Position numbers and translations under genes: made by a program. This document shows, piece after piece, positions 24,400-35,864 of a DNA stretch of 64,000 bases (position 1 is the first letter of the stretch; each line of letters begins with the position of its first letter). The notes beneath the pieces are model-generated. The model was not told the DNA's origin. It saw nothing but the letters and a program-made list of their open reading frames with translations, and searched no databases. Origin of the DNA: Sapria himalayana (Eukaryota; Streptophyta; Magnoliopsida; Malpighiales; Rafflesiaceae); assembly GCA_029783825.1 (NCBI GenBank), contig JAREIK010017173.1, positions 1 to 64,000 on the forward strand, written 5' to 3'.

Positions 24400-25345
24400 G
24401 TACATTTGTGCTAGCCTCTCCTTCACGGTTTTGAAGTTGGATCTCAAAATGCTATCTGTCATGTCAAATCTGCTAACTATGATTCCAATTAGGACATCTA
24501 CTATTGCATTAAATTCTTAATTTATTTCATCTCATTATTTATTTCTTTCATCTCATCATTCATTTCTTTAATTTCTTGCATTTCTTTTTTCAAATGATTA
24601 ATCTGCTCATCATTCTCTTCTTTCATTTCCTACATTTCTTCCTTCAAATGAGATATCTGCTCATTCATCTCTTTCATTTTAGTCTCCATAACTTCAAATT
24701 GTTCATTTGTTTCCATTACTAGTTGTTCTACCACCTCATCCACCATTGATGTGACAGATGAATTAGAAGCATGACTACCACAACAAAATGCCACTCCTTC
24801 GAACTGATGCCATACACTCATTGCTTCTTATGACCTTCTATGGCCTCCAAATCAATAAAATCATAGTCAATTAGTTGAAGATGTATAGAAGCCTCAACTT
24901 GTTGAGAAGCAACTGTCGCACGTTCATCCATGAGTTCCTGTGATAAAATAAAGATAAATACTATTCTAGATATACATAAAATAAATTTAATATTTTGCAT
25001 TCCGAACAACTTTAAAAATATATCGTAATATTATAAAATTTTATTAATATAACAAATTCTTATAGCAATCATCTGAGACTTGTCAACAAACTAACCATCC
25101 ACTTTCTTCACATGTATCTTCCTGAAAATCTCATTAAAATTGGGATCTCGACCCAATTCTCCAACCTGGAGTATGTATTTATTAAGTCAAAAAATAATAA
25201 ATGTTAAAAATTAATAAAACCATGCACAAATTTGGTTTATTTGGACTATTAAGACAACCACTAAATATATAGATGTTTTAAAGTATAGAATTTTACTAAA
25301 TTTCAAGCATGCTCAATACTCAACTTTGACCCTCCTGTGTGGTAA
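24400..25345 (-). pseudogene. Broken Transposase_24-like gene of element B (3' part)
   Basis: This is the counterpart of 7,766-8,640 in A. From its 5' side (right) it carries a stretch matching the ELG..PNF.EIF.+.HVKKVDG motif at about 25,095-25,165, then at 24,820-24,935 ELMDERATVASQQVEASIHL, and at 24,630-24,820 a GVAFCCGSHASNSS motif followed by a Glu/Met/Lys-rich coiled-coil-like segment (MKEMNEQISHLKEEM). The two last parts are in different frames, overlapping near 24,820. The 5' half of the gene is missing through a deletion joining 25,345 to the TNP2 tail. Confidence 0.7.
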
Positions 25346-25382
25346 GCAAAGTCTTTGATTTTAATATTATAATATAATTATA

Positions 25383-27985
25383 ACATTTTAATTATCGACA
25401 TCACTATCATCCTCCAATGTATCTTCTGACATTCCATCTAATTCTGATGGAAGTTCTAACTCATATTTAGATAGAAATTGATCATCTTCAATTTCTATTT
25501 GGCCACCATTTGAATCACATAAATTTTCTAGATCTTTATTTACATGTAAAGGCTCACTATTATTTACGTTATCTTCTTAGAATATTAGTGCAATAGCTAA
25601 GTTTATACTTCTTTTTTGAGATGTTGGTACTTTAAAATTGATAGAGCTTCAATTTTGTAAATCACCCACTAGTCACTTTTATCACGTGATAAACTCAGAT
25701 ATGTATAATAATATACTTAAGTGGCTTGAAATGCCATAATAAATGGCACATATAGATTCTATCTGCATTTATGGTTAACATTTACTAGCTTATAATCTGA
25801 ATGAATCTTTGTACCCACATATCATTTAGGATCAAACCACTCGCACTTTAATAATACAATCTTGTTATTTTTAAGTCCATGATAATCCAACTCAATAACT
25901 TCTATGAGTTGACCTTAAAAATCAATCTTATCTTTTCTATAACTTGAGCCTTTAATGGATACATCACTATTCATTATTGTTTTAGAAGAACCATATCTGA
26001 TTGTTTGAAAATTATATCCATTGACAAAATATTCAGGATAGGTTGTCACATATCTAAACAATCCTTTACTTAGATTCTGAATGAAAATATTAAAATCTCC
26101 ATTTAAAGGATCATTGGTCTATTGCATAAATTAAACAAATGATGTTAACAAATAAAAGATATTAATAAATTAAATAATTCAAAAAATTAAAACTTAATAA
26201 TTCTCACAAAGATTTTGAACAAATTCGCAAATTATTTTTCTAGTATATAATCGACCTTATTACTGGAGATTATTGTTTGCCTATTTTTTAACTGTTCAAC
26301 AAAAATACCGCACAAATATAAAAATAGGGAGAAAAAAGTATAACAATTTTTAATTATTCCTATTAAGGACAAAATTAAACTATGATTAAACCTGTAAACA
26401 TTTTGGCTATACATACTCAATATATGGTGCAACCTCTTCAGTTGTATTACATCTTTTCTTTGCTATTCCAAATGATCTTCTAGGGTGCTTGAAGATAGAT
26501 CACTTGTCCACAGAATCATATTCATTCAGCACATGAGCTTCATCATTTCGAGGCACATATCTATTCTTTGTATTGACATGATCCTCAAAATAATAAGAAC
26601 AAAATGGTTATTCTTTTTCTACTAAATATGCATTGCAAATTGAACCTTCAACTTTTTCCTTGTTTCTAACATTCAATTTCAACTAACGTAAATGCCTACA
26701 ACCATAATGTTAGGTTTCAATTATATTAAATTACAATATTACTTTATGTTTGAAATAATAAAACATAGCTACTTATATGTATTTACCTTTCAAAAGGATA
26801 AATCCACCTGCATTGCATTGGCCCTACTATCCTTACTTCATATGCCAAATGGATTGGTAAATGCTTCATTGAGTCAAAAATGTTCAAAGGGAATATCCTT
26901 TCAAGCTTACAAAAGAATAAGTGGTATGTCATTCTCTAGTCTCACCATGTCATCACTATCCATATTGAATATTATTGTACAGATTGGCCAAATGGCTGAA
27001 ATCCATCAGTGTATAGACACAATCTCACATTTCAAATTTTAGCTGCAAAATCTTGATGTATATTATTAAAATACTTCCAAGCAAATTAATCTGATGTATG
27101 ACGCATCACCCCTTCTTCAACCTCATGCTCAGGATTTCACCTCATATCTTGTTCTTTAGCATTAGATGCATATAGTCTCTATAATTGATAAATTAATAGA
27201 AAATAATTCATCTTAGTGCAATTTTCATCTTTTGTCACATATTTGCAACACGAGATGCCTTCTTAAACCGAGGATGATCACAAAACTTATAGCTATATAA
27301 ATCAATATCACCGCCCCAATATAATATACATCCATTGAAATAACAATCAATTTTTTTTATTGGTAAACCCATAACTCATAGTAATTTCTTAGTGTTTTAA
27401 AAGTTGTTAGTGACCAAATTAGTATCAAGAACAATCTCCTTCATCAGTTTTGCCACCTAATCAAATAATTTTTCAAACATATAATTTTCTAACTTAATAC
27501 TCATAAGTCGAGCCACAATTGACAATTGTGTATGTATTTTACAACTAAGTAACAACTCATTATCTATATCTTTAAGCATATCATAAAATTTCTGAGCTTC
27601 AAGATAATGTGGTTCATCCATAATAGATATTGAAGTCAGCACAAGCAGCTTCAATGACCATTCTATGATATGTGTTTGATGCTTCTTCACCATATGCAAA
27701 TGATTTAGTACCCTCATTTCGGTCAATATTCAGAGCCATTGTACTTTCCCCATGATAAATCCAAATAAAATAATTTGGTACAAAGCCATATTTAGCTAAA
27801 TGGTATCTTATAGAGTTTACATCATGAAAAAGGATATTTTGACACTTGTGATTATTACACGGATGCTTAATTTTTTCTCCATCTATCCATCTCGATTGAC
27901 TATACACAAAATTGATGAATGTTTCAAGCCCTCAAAAAATCTTGATTCAAAATTCCATTCATAAACCTTTTGTACATCCACTAAT
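25383..27985 (-). pseudogene. Broken, internally deleted TNP2-type transposase gene of element B
   Basis: The gene reads right to left. The N-terminal transposase-associated domain is at about 27,725-27,985 (KCQNILFHDVNSIRYHLAKY, WIYHGES). The following linker is at 27,440-27,640, and the start of the Transposase_21 core at about 27,010-27,165. At about 26,965 the sequence jumps from the core start directly into DUF4218-like sequence (GATGACATGGTGAG), so the part equal to 3,995-5,040 of A, including most of the transposase core, is gone. DUF4216-like sequence lies at about 25,690-25,935, and the acidic tail ends at 25,383. Stops and frameshifts are common. In this family the lost core supplies the catalytic residues, so the copy would be inactive even if the frame were open. 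Confidence 0.8.
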
Positions 27986-28269
27986 GATCTGAATTCATTT
28001 TACCTTGTTTTATTTGAAAAAATTAATGCTCAATCATTATTTTGAATGAAACATATAATTACTTCAAAATATACTAATAATAAAATAAAAGTACTTACAA
28101 ATGAATATTTAAAAATTAAATATCATGATTATCGAGGCAATACGTTTTCAGAATCTACATGAATAGACAAAGCAATATTTAGGATGATAAAGATTAATAG
28201 GTATCATGATATTACTAGATGAAGGAAGCAAAATATGTGAATGAACAATAAAGGAAAGCAAAAAAAGAA

Positions 28270-28500
28270 AGAAATTTAAAGTTTGAAGGGGGAGAGGGAG
28301 AGAGAGATGGGGAAGAGGGAGAGAGATGGAGAGAGAGAGAAAATGGGGGAATGAGAGAGGGAGAGAGAGAGAAAGAGAGCAAACAAGAAAGAAAGAAAGT
28401 GAGAAAGAAAATAGCAAGAGAGAGAGAGAGAGTATGACATAGAAAGTGAAAGAGGGAGAGAGAGTGATACATAAAGAATGAGAGAGGGAGAGAGATACAA
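28270..28500 (-). repeat. GA/CT-rich tract in the leader of element B
   Basis: GAGAGGGAGAGAGAGA-type sequence, the inverted counterpart of 2,408-2,740. Three minus-strand frames are open through it only because the tract lacks stop triplets. Confidence 0.85.
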
Positions 28501-28769
28501 AGAATGTAGTGTTAGAATGTGGAATTACATAAAAGAATAAAAAATTTTCTTCTATACAAACCTATCATATAACACATCTTTTGTCATACAAGAGTTTATA
28601 TATGAGCCTGAGGCCCAAGGTTGGCATTAGGTAAGAGTAGGACCCTTATTTCAACAGTAAGATATATTTGACCAATAGACACTCTAAGGCTATGCCATTA
28701 CATATTGTTGATATTATATATCTCTTTTGCCATTTAATTTCAAGTTAGTGCAATGAATTAGTATTATCC

Positions 28770-29349
28770 CATTTATAATTATATGTTTTTATACATATAG
28801 TATTTGTAGTTATATATATATATATATATATATATCCATACAAGTATTTATATGTAGTTATACATAAATGTATAGAAGGTTATTAACAAATATATAGATT
28901 TTCATATATGTATACATAGTTACAAATATAGTTATATTTAATTATATAAAGTTTTATATAGTTATACAAATATTTATATATAGTTTATACACATATACTT
29001 AAATATAATGTTGTATATTGTTATAATTATAAATATAGTTACATGTGGTTATACATCACATATAGTTAAACTTATATTTATACATGTAGGTATATATATT
29101 TGTTCATTTACTTTTATATATTTATACATATAGTTATGTAGAGGTATAGGCATAGTAAAATACATTTGTATATATTAATATATAAAAATGTATATTAAAT
29201 ATATGTTGTAAATTATAATTTAAATATAGTTATGTATAACGTTTTAATAGTTATACATATAGTAAGATACATTTATTTATAGTTATATTTTATTATACAT
29301 ATAGTAAATATTGTTATAAATAGTTACATATAGTTAATCATATAGTTAC
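28770..29349. repeat. AT-rich subterminal repeat zone of element B
   Basis: Degenerate ATAGTTATACATATAGTTA-like repeats, the inverse of the zone at 701-2,150. It stops abruptly at 29,349 where the CACTACAAT end of C begins. Confidence 0.75.
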
Positions 29350-30749
29350 ATCACTACAATAAAATATTAATTTAGCTAGAGAAATTTAGCTAGGAATCAT
29401 TCACTAGCTAAATAGCGAGGGATTAGCTATGGAATAACAAGAAATTTTTGATTTTACTTTGAAATAAATACTAGCAATTGATTATTGATGGAATAGCGAC
29501 AAATTAGCAATGGAAATATCTGATTGAAAATTTTTCGTCGCTAATATTTTCGTAGATTTTTGTGCAAAGAAAACTAGGAAATTTAGTAATGGATTTAGCG
29601 ACAAAATTTCCCTAGCTAATATATCGAGAAAATTAGCAATAGATTTAGTGACTCTAGCTATTTATATCACGATAAATTCTGTCACTAAAATTTTCGTAGA
29701 TTTCCATGCAAAGAAAACTAGGAATTTAGTGACGGATATAGCGATAGATTTTCCCAAGCTAATTATATTGAGATAAAATCTATAGCTAAATAATTATCTG
29801 AATTTTTTTTTAATATTTTATATTTTAATACAAATAATTATGTTTTAAATTTTTTTTTTTACAAAATATATCCATTTAGTTGGGGATTTTGCCCTAGCTA
29901 TTTGCACTGGGGATCATTTCTGTCTCCAATCTTTAATGATTTAATTTTTTATTAATTTATTATATGTTTTAATATTTTATTTAATTTTGTTTATTAAATA
30001 TATGTCATGGTCTATAGATGAGCGATCCTTGAAATACACATTCTCCTTGTAATATTATAAAAATCGGATATTATATATAAATAATTTAAAAATATAAAAA
30101 TACAAAATAACATTATATTAATAAGGAATAAATTAACTATTTTAAAAGTTATAAAATTTTAAAAAAAATTATGCAAAAAAATTATTTAAAATTTTTAATT
30201 AAGAAACTTAAAATTTTGTATTAAAGTAATATTACATAATTAATTCTATAAATATAAAAATTTTTTACTAATATAAAGGTAAAATAATTTATTATATGAT
30301 TTGATAGAAAATATTTACAAAAATATCTGAATTGATGAATAAACTAGTAAATATTATATCATTATAAGTATAAAAAAATTTTATTATTATAGGAAACATT
30401 AAAAAAAATAATTACTACAAAATTTGAAATCCTGATTTATAATAAAAATTAAAATTTTTTCATTAAATTTAAAAGAAAATAAATTGATATTTAAAAATAA
30501 ATACATAGATGTTTAACCCTACTAAAATTTATAAGAATTAAATAATTGATTAATATTTTTACTATTATCTTTTAATAGTCAGTCTTTATTAAAATAATAA
30601 ATATAACTTTTTTTAATTATCTTCTCACTTTAAGTAATTTTTAGAATTTTAAAAATTATATATTATATCAATTAATATGGCATTTTATGCTTTTAAAATT
30701 ATTTCATATTGTCTTCATTAAAATTAATATGAATTCTTAAAAATTTATA

Positions 30750-30834
<85 letters not shown>

Positions 30835-31470
30835 CATAAGAGTTTATAACTTTTAAGAGAGTGACTTGAAGAAAAATCATATTTTTATCTTTTCCTTGCT
30901 TTATGAAATTTGCAAATTTTGTAGCTATTTAATTTTTTTTTCTAGTTGGAAGTCCAAACATCTATTTTTTGAAGTTATGTATATATTTATTGTTTAATTA
31001 ATTTGATAATTAAAAATTGTAAGGTGTTTGTTTTTCATGTGTGACTTGCTACATGCATATGAACTTGTTTAAAATAATTTGATAATAAGAAAATATGAGT
31101 CTTTATGATATTTATATATTTATTGTTTATTTAATGTTTTGATAAAAAAATAAAACATTTTTTGAATTTTTATATCTTCAAAATGACTATCTTGTTGTCC
31201 AAGAGACAACTCTGCCTCTCTCTCTCGACACCGATACATCATAACCTAATAGTAGAGTAAGAGATAATTCCTTCAAGCCATGAGTTTCTTATTGATTTCA
31301 GGTACATTTTCTACCCTGACTCTTCATTGATTATCTTAATGCAAGAGTGTGTGTTTGGATTCTGCTATTTTTTTTTGAATTTCTTTTTCTACCCTCACTA
31401 TTACTGTATATTATACACAATACTTCATTAATAACCATGGTATGCTTGGATTACTTATACACACTGATTC
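29350..31470 (+). repeat. Left inverted terminal region of element C (~2.1 kb)
   Basis: Diagnostic segments matched in reverse on the right include TCTATAGATGAGCGATCCTTG (30,013) against CAAGGATTGATCATCTATAG near 40,432, ACATAGATGTTTAACCCTAC (30,503) against 39,899, and the AATTGTAAGGTGTTTG segment near 31,015 against 39,455. A (TA)n tract sits at 30,755-30,830. No coding potential is seen. Confidence 0.8.
30755..30830. repeat. (TA)n microsatellite, ~76 bp
   Basis: Uninterrupted TATATA. The inverted right arm lacks it at the matching place (about 39,640), so it expanded after the arms formed. Confidence 0.95.
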
Positions 31471-31810
31471 GTATACATACTTAATGCATGTGTGATATAA
31501 TGTATTCTCATTGTGTGGATGCTTAGGTTGCACAATAGTTATGGTATGCAGGCTTGATATCCATGTTTTTTGCTACTCAGACAGGCTTGTGATTTTGGAT
31601 TATAATCACAAATTGGGTGTTGGTGTTTCTAGTGAGTAGTGTGTATAAAACAACATATTTAATATTTACATAATAAATTATGTAAATATGATGATCCCAT
31701 GATTAATAACACATAAATATATATAAGTGTATTTTACTATATGTATAACTATTAAAATAGTATACATAACTATATATAAATATAATAACATAAATTTAAT
31801 ATACATATAC

Positions 31811-31848
<38 letters not shown>

Positions 31849-32026
31849 CTATATATAAATGTATTTAACATTATGTATATCAACATATTACTATATATAA
31901 ATGTATTTATCTACATCAATATCTATACATAGCCATATATCTTAATATATATAATTACATGAAAAACTATATATAACTTCATCTACAATCAAAAATGGTT
32001 TAAAGTTTTGTTTTTCAATTTTTAGG

Positions 32027-34345
32027 TTATGCCAGACACGGTGGTACTTAAGTTGCACGTTATTAACAGAAATGAGAAATTCATTTCACTTCTGGTTGAT
32101 GGATTTGTTATTTTAACACTTGATCATGAACAAGAAGCTTCTTCGGAGTTGTTGCCCATCAAATTTGATGGCCTATCCAAGGTTAGTACTTTATGAGCTA
32201 TAATGGTCTGGTTGGACTAGATCTTAACAAAAGATAGCATTGATGATCTTTGAATTAAATAAAAATATGATCATAAACATAATGGATGTGCTTGGAAGGA
32301 CATTCCTTGTAACTTATTGTTATATATTTATCAATATATATAAATCCCTAATTTTCCTTCAAATTTGTATTGTTAATTTTTTATCTGCACTTCATTTGAA
32401 TTATTTGAATTTTCTATGTCAATATTTAATTTGATGTTTATTTATTCTTTTCACTACTGAAAAAATTGTTTATTTCTTTGTAGGCAGTTCAACCAAGGGA
32501 CACCATTTTTAATGGTCAAGACTTGTTAACAGGAAGTGAAACTACTTCAGTGTGGTAGGAGGTAATGAACAACTTTCATGGTTGTCTGACGTGTGCCTGC
32601 GACATTAAAATGGGATAATGATTTTGAATGCTTTAATCCCAAAATAATGTTATGCTCATGTACGTCTCATGTGCTTGACTGGACAAGTAGGTATCTGAGG
32701 TGAGGGAAAATGATGTGGTTTGTGTGATAAATAACTCTGCAACTTTGGTAGGCTGACTATTCACCATGCATGTTTTCCAAATTCATATCGAACTGCCTAG
32801 ACTTTCTACTCAGGATATGGAGGTTAATCTTTTTCATTGATTTCACTTTTGGAATTTGGAGAATGCTTATATTTTTGTTGTTCTGTATTGGTTGCGTTTC
32901 AGGTTATCAACACTTGGGGTGTGCAAGATAAAATTGATTTTCTCTCATTGTCTTAGACCCGCTACCCTGAGGATGTTTGACATGTAATTTTAATGATACA
33001 GTTCTTCCTCTTATTGTATAGTTGTTTTTAGGATCATAGTTTGTTGTAGCAGAGAAGCTTCTTTAATGTGTTGTTTTAAATTTCTAAAAATTGAAAATAT
33101 GTTTATCAACTCTTTAGTGCATAAACATTTCTCAATAATTTTATGCTAGCCCCTCCACAAAAGTTTTCTTTGTAAAATATATTTTACCGTGAAATTATCT
33201 TTTTATAATAAACAAAATCATAATTATTACTATATTTTTCTCAAGCTTGTATTAGTTGTGTTCATAAATTTTATTTCTTAATAAAGATCTTACTCATTCC
33301 ACAAGTCTCCTGCTTAGACTGAGGTTTGAGAGATGTTAATATTATGATGATCTTATCCTTGAAAACTGGAGATGCTTTATCTATTGAGTTTTGAACATGA
33401 GGTCTATTGTCCTTGGACAAAGACACTCGGCATCACAAAAAGACATGACCTATATCTTTTTGCACTATTCATTCTTCTGCATGAAATTAGGTAAATTGTA
33501 ACATGGTGCATCTGTATATATGTCTATATGTTTGCATGCATAAAACTATCCACACACACATCCATCATCTATATGTATGTGTGTGTGCGTGTTATTTTCT
33601 TTAAATATATTTCCAAGCTCCACCAGTGATTTTTTTTTTGTGATGTTGTTTATTGATGCAGTCTAAGTTGGAAACAATATGTGTTGTAGCACAGGCCCAT
33701 GAGAATCTATCTCATTTTAGAAAGCATAGTCACACCCAGATTTTTGCCAAGATTGAAAATGTGGAGGTTAGTTGTTTCCATTGTAATTGTCAGAGGCACA
33801 TGAGCCTGCTACTTTTGGCTTTGCCACTAGTTCTCATACATGATTAGATGGTGGTCTTTTATAGTACATTCTATCATGCTAAATAATATTGATGTTTCTG
33901 AAGGTTCAACAACAAAATGAAATTGTTTTGTTTTAAATCAAACTTTTTTCTTCATTTGTTCTTAGAGGCACATGGGCCATAATATTTTGTGATATTATTA
34001 TTTTTTTCTATTGAATGAAACTTTTTTCTTCATATGTTTTCATTGTTGCTATATCAAAATTTGGTTTATTTAGTTTTTTTTTTGATCAAATACAAAAGTC
34101 TTTCTTTTTTCTCTTTTAGATGGTAAATCTCCTTTCTTATTCTACACCTAGGAAAAAAAATAATTAATGTTGTATTTTTTACTAATTCTTCTCACATAAA
34201 TGAAGTGGGAAACTTTGTTTTCCTATGTGAAAACTGTGGCTTGTTTATCATTCATATTATTGATTTATTTTAGGGACTGGATCATTTTGATGAAATACTA
34301 CAAGAAGCAAATGATATTATTCTTTCTCATGGTAATTTAGGGATA
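32027..34345 (+). pseudogene. Captured fragment of a plant cytosolic pyruvate kinase gene (six exons, introns kept)
   Basis: Pyruvate kinase transfers phosphate from phosphoenolpyruvate to ADP at the end of glycolysis. Six exon-like blocks with GT-AG borders follow the plant cytosolic protein in order: 32,027-32,181 (MPDTV, SSELLPIKFDGLSK), 32,484-32,561 (DTIFNGQ, TGSETTSVW), 32,691-32,822 (VVCVINNSATLVG), 32,903-32,983 (VINTWGVQDKIDFLSLS), 33,695-33,766 (HTQIFAKIENVE) and 34,274-34,345 (HFDEILQEANDIILSHGNLG). Together they cover about 195 codons from the B domain to part of the A domain. The N-terminus and the whole C-terminal half are absent. In-frame stops occur at 32,556, 32,754, 32,954 and 32,978, and the first exon is 155 nt, implying one lost base near 32,100. 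Kept introns mean capture as DNA, not through mRNA. It lies between the inverted arms of C. Confidence 0.85.
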
Positions 34346-34419
34346 TGCAGATGTTTATCTTTCTTGTGAATTATTTTACTAATTCTTCTAATGTGTGTGT
34401 GTCATTTGAGGCTATGTGA
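34346..34419. other. Breakpoint region after the pyruvate kinase fragment
   Basis: Similarity to pyruvate kinase stops after GNLGI, where the family continues with DLPPEKV. The sequence then runs into a short GTGTGTGTG patch and the palindromic AT block. This is the likely right edge of the captured segment. Confidence 0.5.
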
Positions 34420-34785
34420 TTATAATTACGTACATATAATACTATAGTATATACATACATATATACTATAGTATATATGTACGTATAAATCAAGTATATA
34501 TGTAGGTATATTCTATAGTATATACATACGTATATATATAATTGGTATATACGTACGTATATTCTCGCTATATACATACTTATACTCTATAGTATATATG
34601 TAGGTATATACTCGGTATATACGTACTTATATACTAAAGTATATACGTATATATACGTACGTATATACTGAGTATATAGGTACGTATTTAGTGCAATATA
34701 TATGTACGTATATATCGTGTATATATATATATATGTATATGCTATAGTATATAAGTATGTATATACTGAGTATATACATACGTAT
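34420..34785. repeat. Palindromic TATACGTACGTATA / ACTATAGT array in element C
   Basis: Tandem self-complementary motifs (GTATATACGTACGTATAT, ACTATAGTATATATGTAC) that lead directly into GATA repeats. The motif is shared with the 3' units of A (9,480-9,680, 10,681-10,860, 11,690-11,870) and with B (22,735-23,365). Confidence 0.85.
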
Positions 34786-35266
34786 AGATAGACAAATAAA
34801 TAGATAAATAGATAGTAAGATTATTAGATAGATAGACATATAGATAGACAAATTTAGAGACAGATCGATGGACATATAGTTAGATAGATATATAAATTGA
34901 TAGATTTTTTCTTAAAGATAGATAGATAATAGATATATCTATAGATAGATAGATAGATAGACAAATAGTTAGACAAATAATTAGACAGATTAGTTGACAG
35001 ACAGACAGATATTTAGACACAAATTAAAAGAATGATATATAGATAGATGGATAGATAGACGGATAGATAAATGGATAGATAGAGAGAAAGATAGATGGAT
35101 AGATAAATGGATAGATAGAGAGAAAGATAGACAAATAAATAGAAAAATAGATTGACAGATAGATTGACAAATAGATTGACAGATAGATTGAATGATAGAT
35201 AGATAGATACATAGATAGGTAGATAATTAGATAGATATATTTAAAAAAAATAGGTAGATAGGTAGA

Positions 35267-35327
<61 letters not shown>

Positions 35328-35590
35328 ATAGATAGACAAATAAAAAAAAAATTGATAGACATAGATACACATATATATAGATAGATATATAGACAAATAA
35401 ATAGACTGATTGATAGAATGATAAATAGACATATTGATAGATAGATAGTGAGATATATTAATAGACATATAGATAGATAGATAGACATATTTAAAGACAA
35501 ATATATATATATATAAATAGATAGATAGACAAATAGATAGATAGATAGAGAGATATACAGAAATATTGATAGAAAGATAGACAAATAGAT
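34786..35590. repeat. GATA tetranucleotide array (~0.8 kb) inside element C
   Basis: Degenerate GATAGATAGACA repeats with a (TA)n patch at about 35,272-35,323. Minus-strand YLSI-type frames across it are artefacts. Confidence 0.95.
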
Positions 35591-35864
35591 TGTAGAATCA
35601 CACTCAATACTAAAAAAGAGGCTTAATATTTAGCACAAAATTATATGAAGAAGGTTTTGGAATAATCACTTTACAGGATATGGCCATTGCCTGGGATTGT
35701 AAAGGATGGTGGAGGCTGATTGAGAATGATAGCCTTTGGGCAAATTATATGAAGGCAAAATATTTAGCATAAAATAACCAGAGGCTTAAGTAGGTATCAA
35801 ATAATTGGAAGGCTCTGGAAAAACATAAAGAGATTGTAGAATCACACTCAATACTAAAAAAGAG
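35587..35864. repeat. 34-bp exact direct repeat, 244 bp apart, at the LINE 5' edge
   Basis: AGATTGTAGAATCACACTCA and the 14 bases after it occur identically at 35,587-35,620 and 35,831-35,864. The second copy is part of the LINE reading frame (IVESHSILKK); the first sits at the GATA/LINE border, followed by AGGCTTAATATTTAGCAC. It marks a local duplication or template switch at the truncation point. Confidence 0.85.

Larger units (their letters stand above)
22141..29349 (-). mobile_element. CACTA transposon B, inverted relative of A, internally deleted
   Basis: Read on the minus strand the element has the same order as A: AT-rich 5' zone (28,770-29,349), conserved leader with GA/CT tract (28,270-28,770), TNP2 remnant (25,383-27,985), Transposase_24-like remnant (24,400-25,345), one copy of the 3' unit (22,340-23,980), and subterminal repeats with the terminus at 22,141 (TAATACAATAAAAATCCC). 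Compared with A it lacks about 1.05 kb of the TNP2 core, about 1.08 kb covering the first part of the second gene, two of three 3' units and all GCN triplets. Its 5' terminus is not visible; element C begins at 29,350. Confidence 0.85.

Noticed and set aside
33653..33847. Open frame starting before pyruvate kinase exon 5 and running past it
   Set aside because: Only 33,695-33,766 matches pyruvate kinase; the rest reads through the acceptor on the left and the donor (GTTAGT) on the right.
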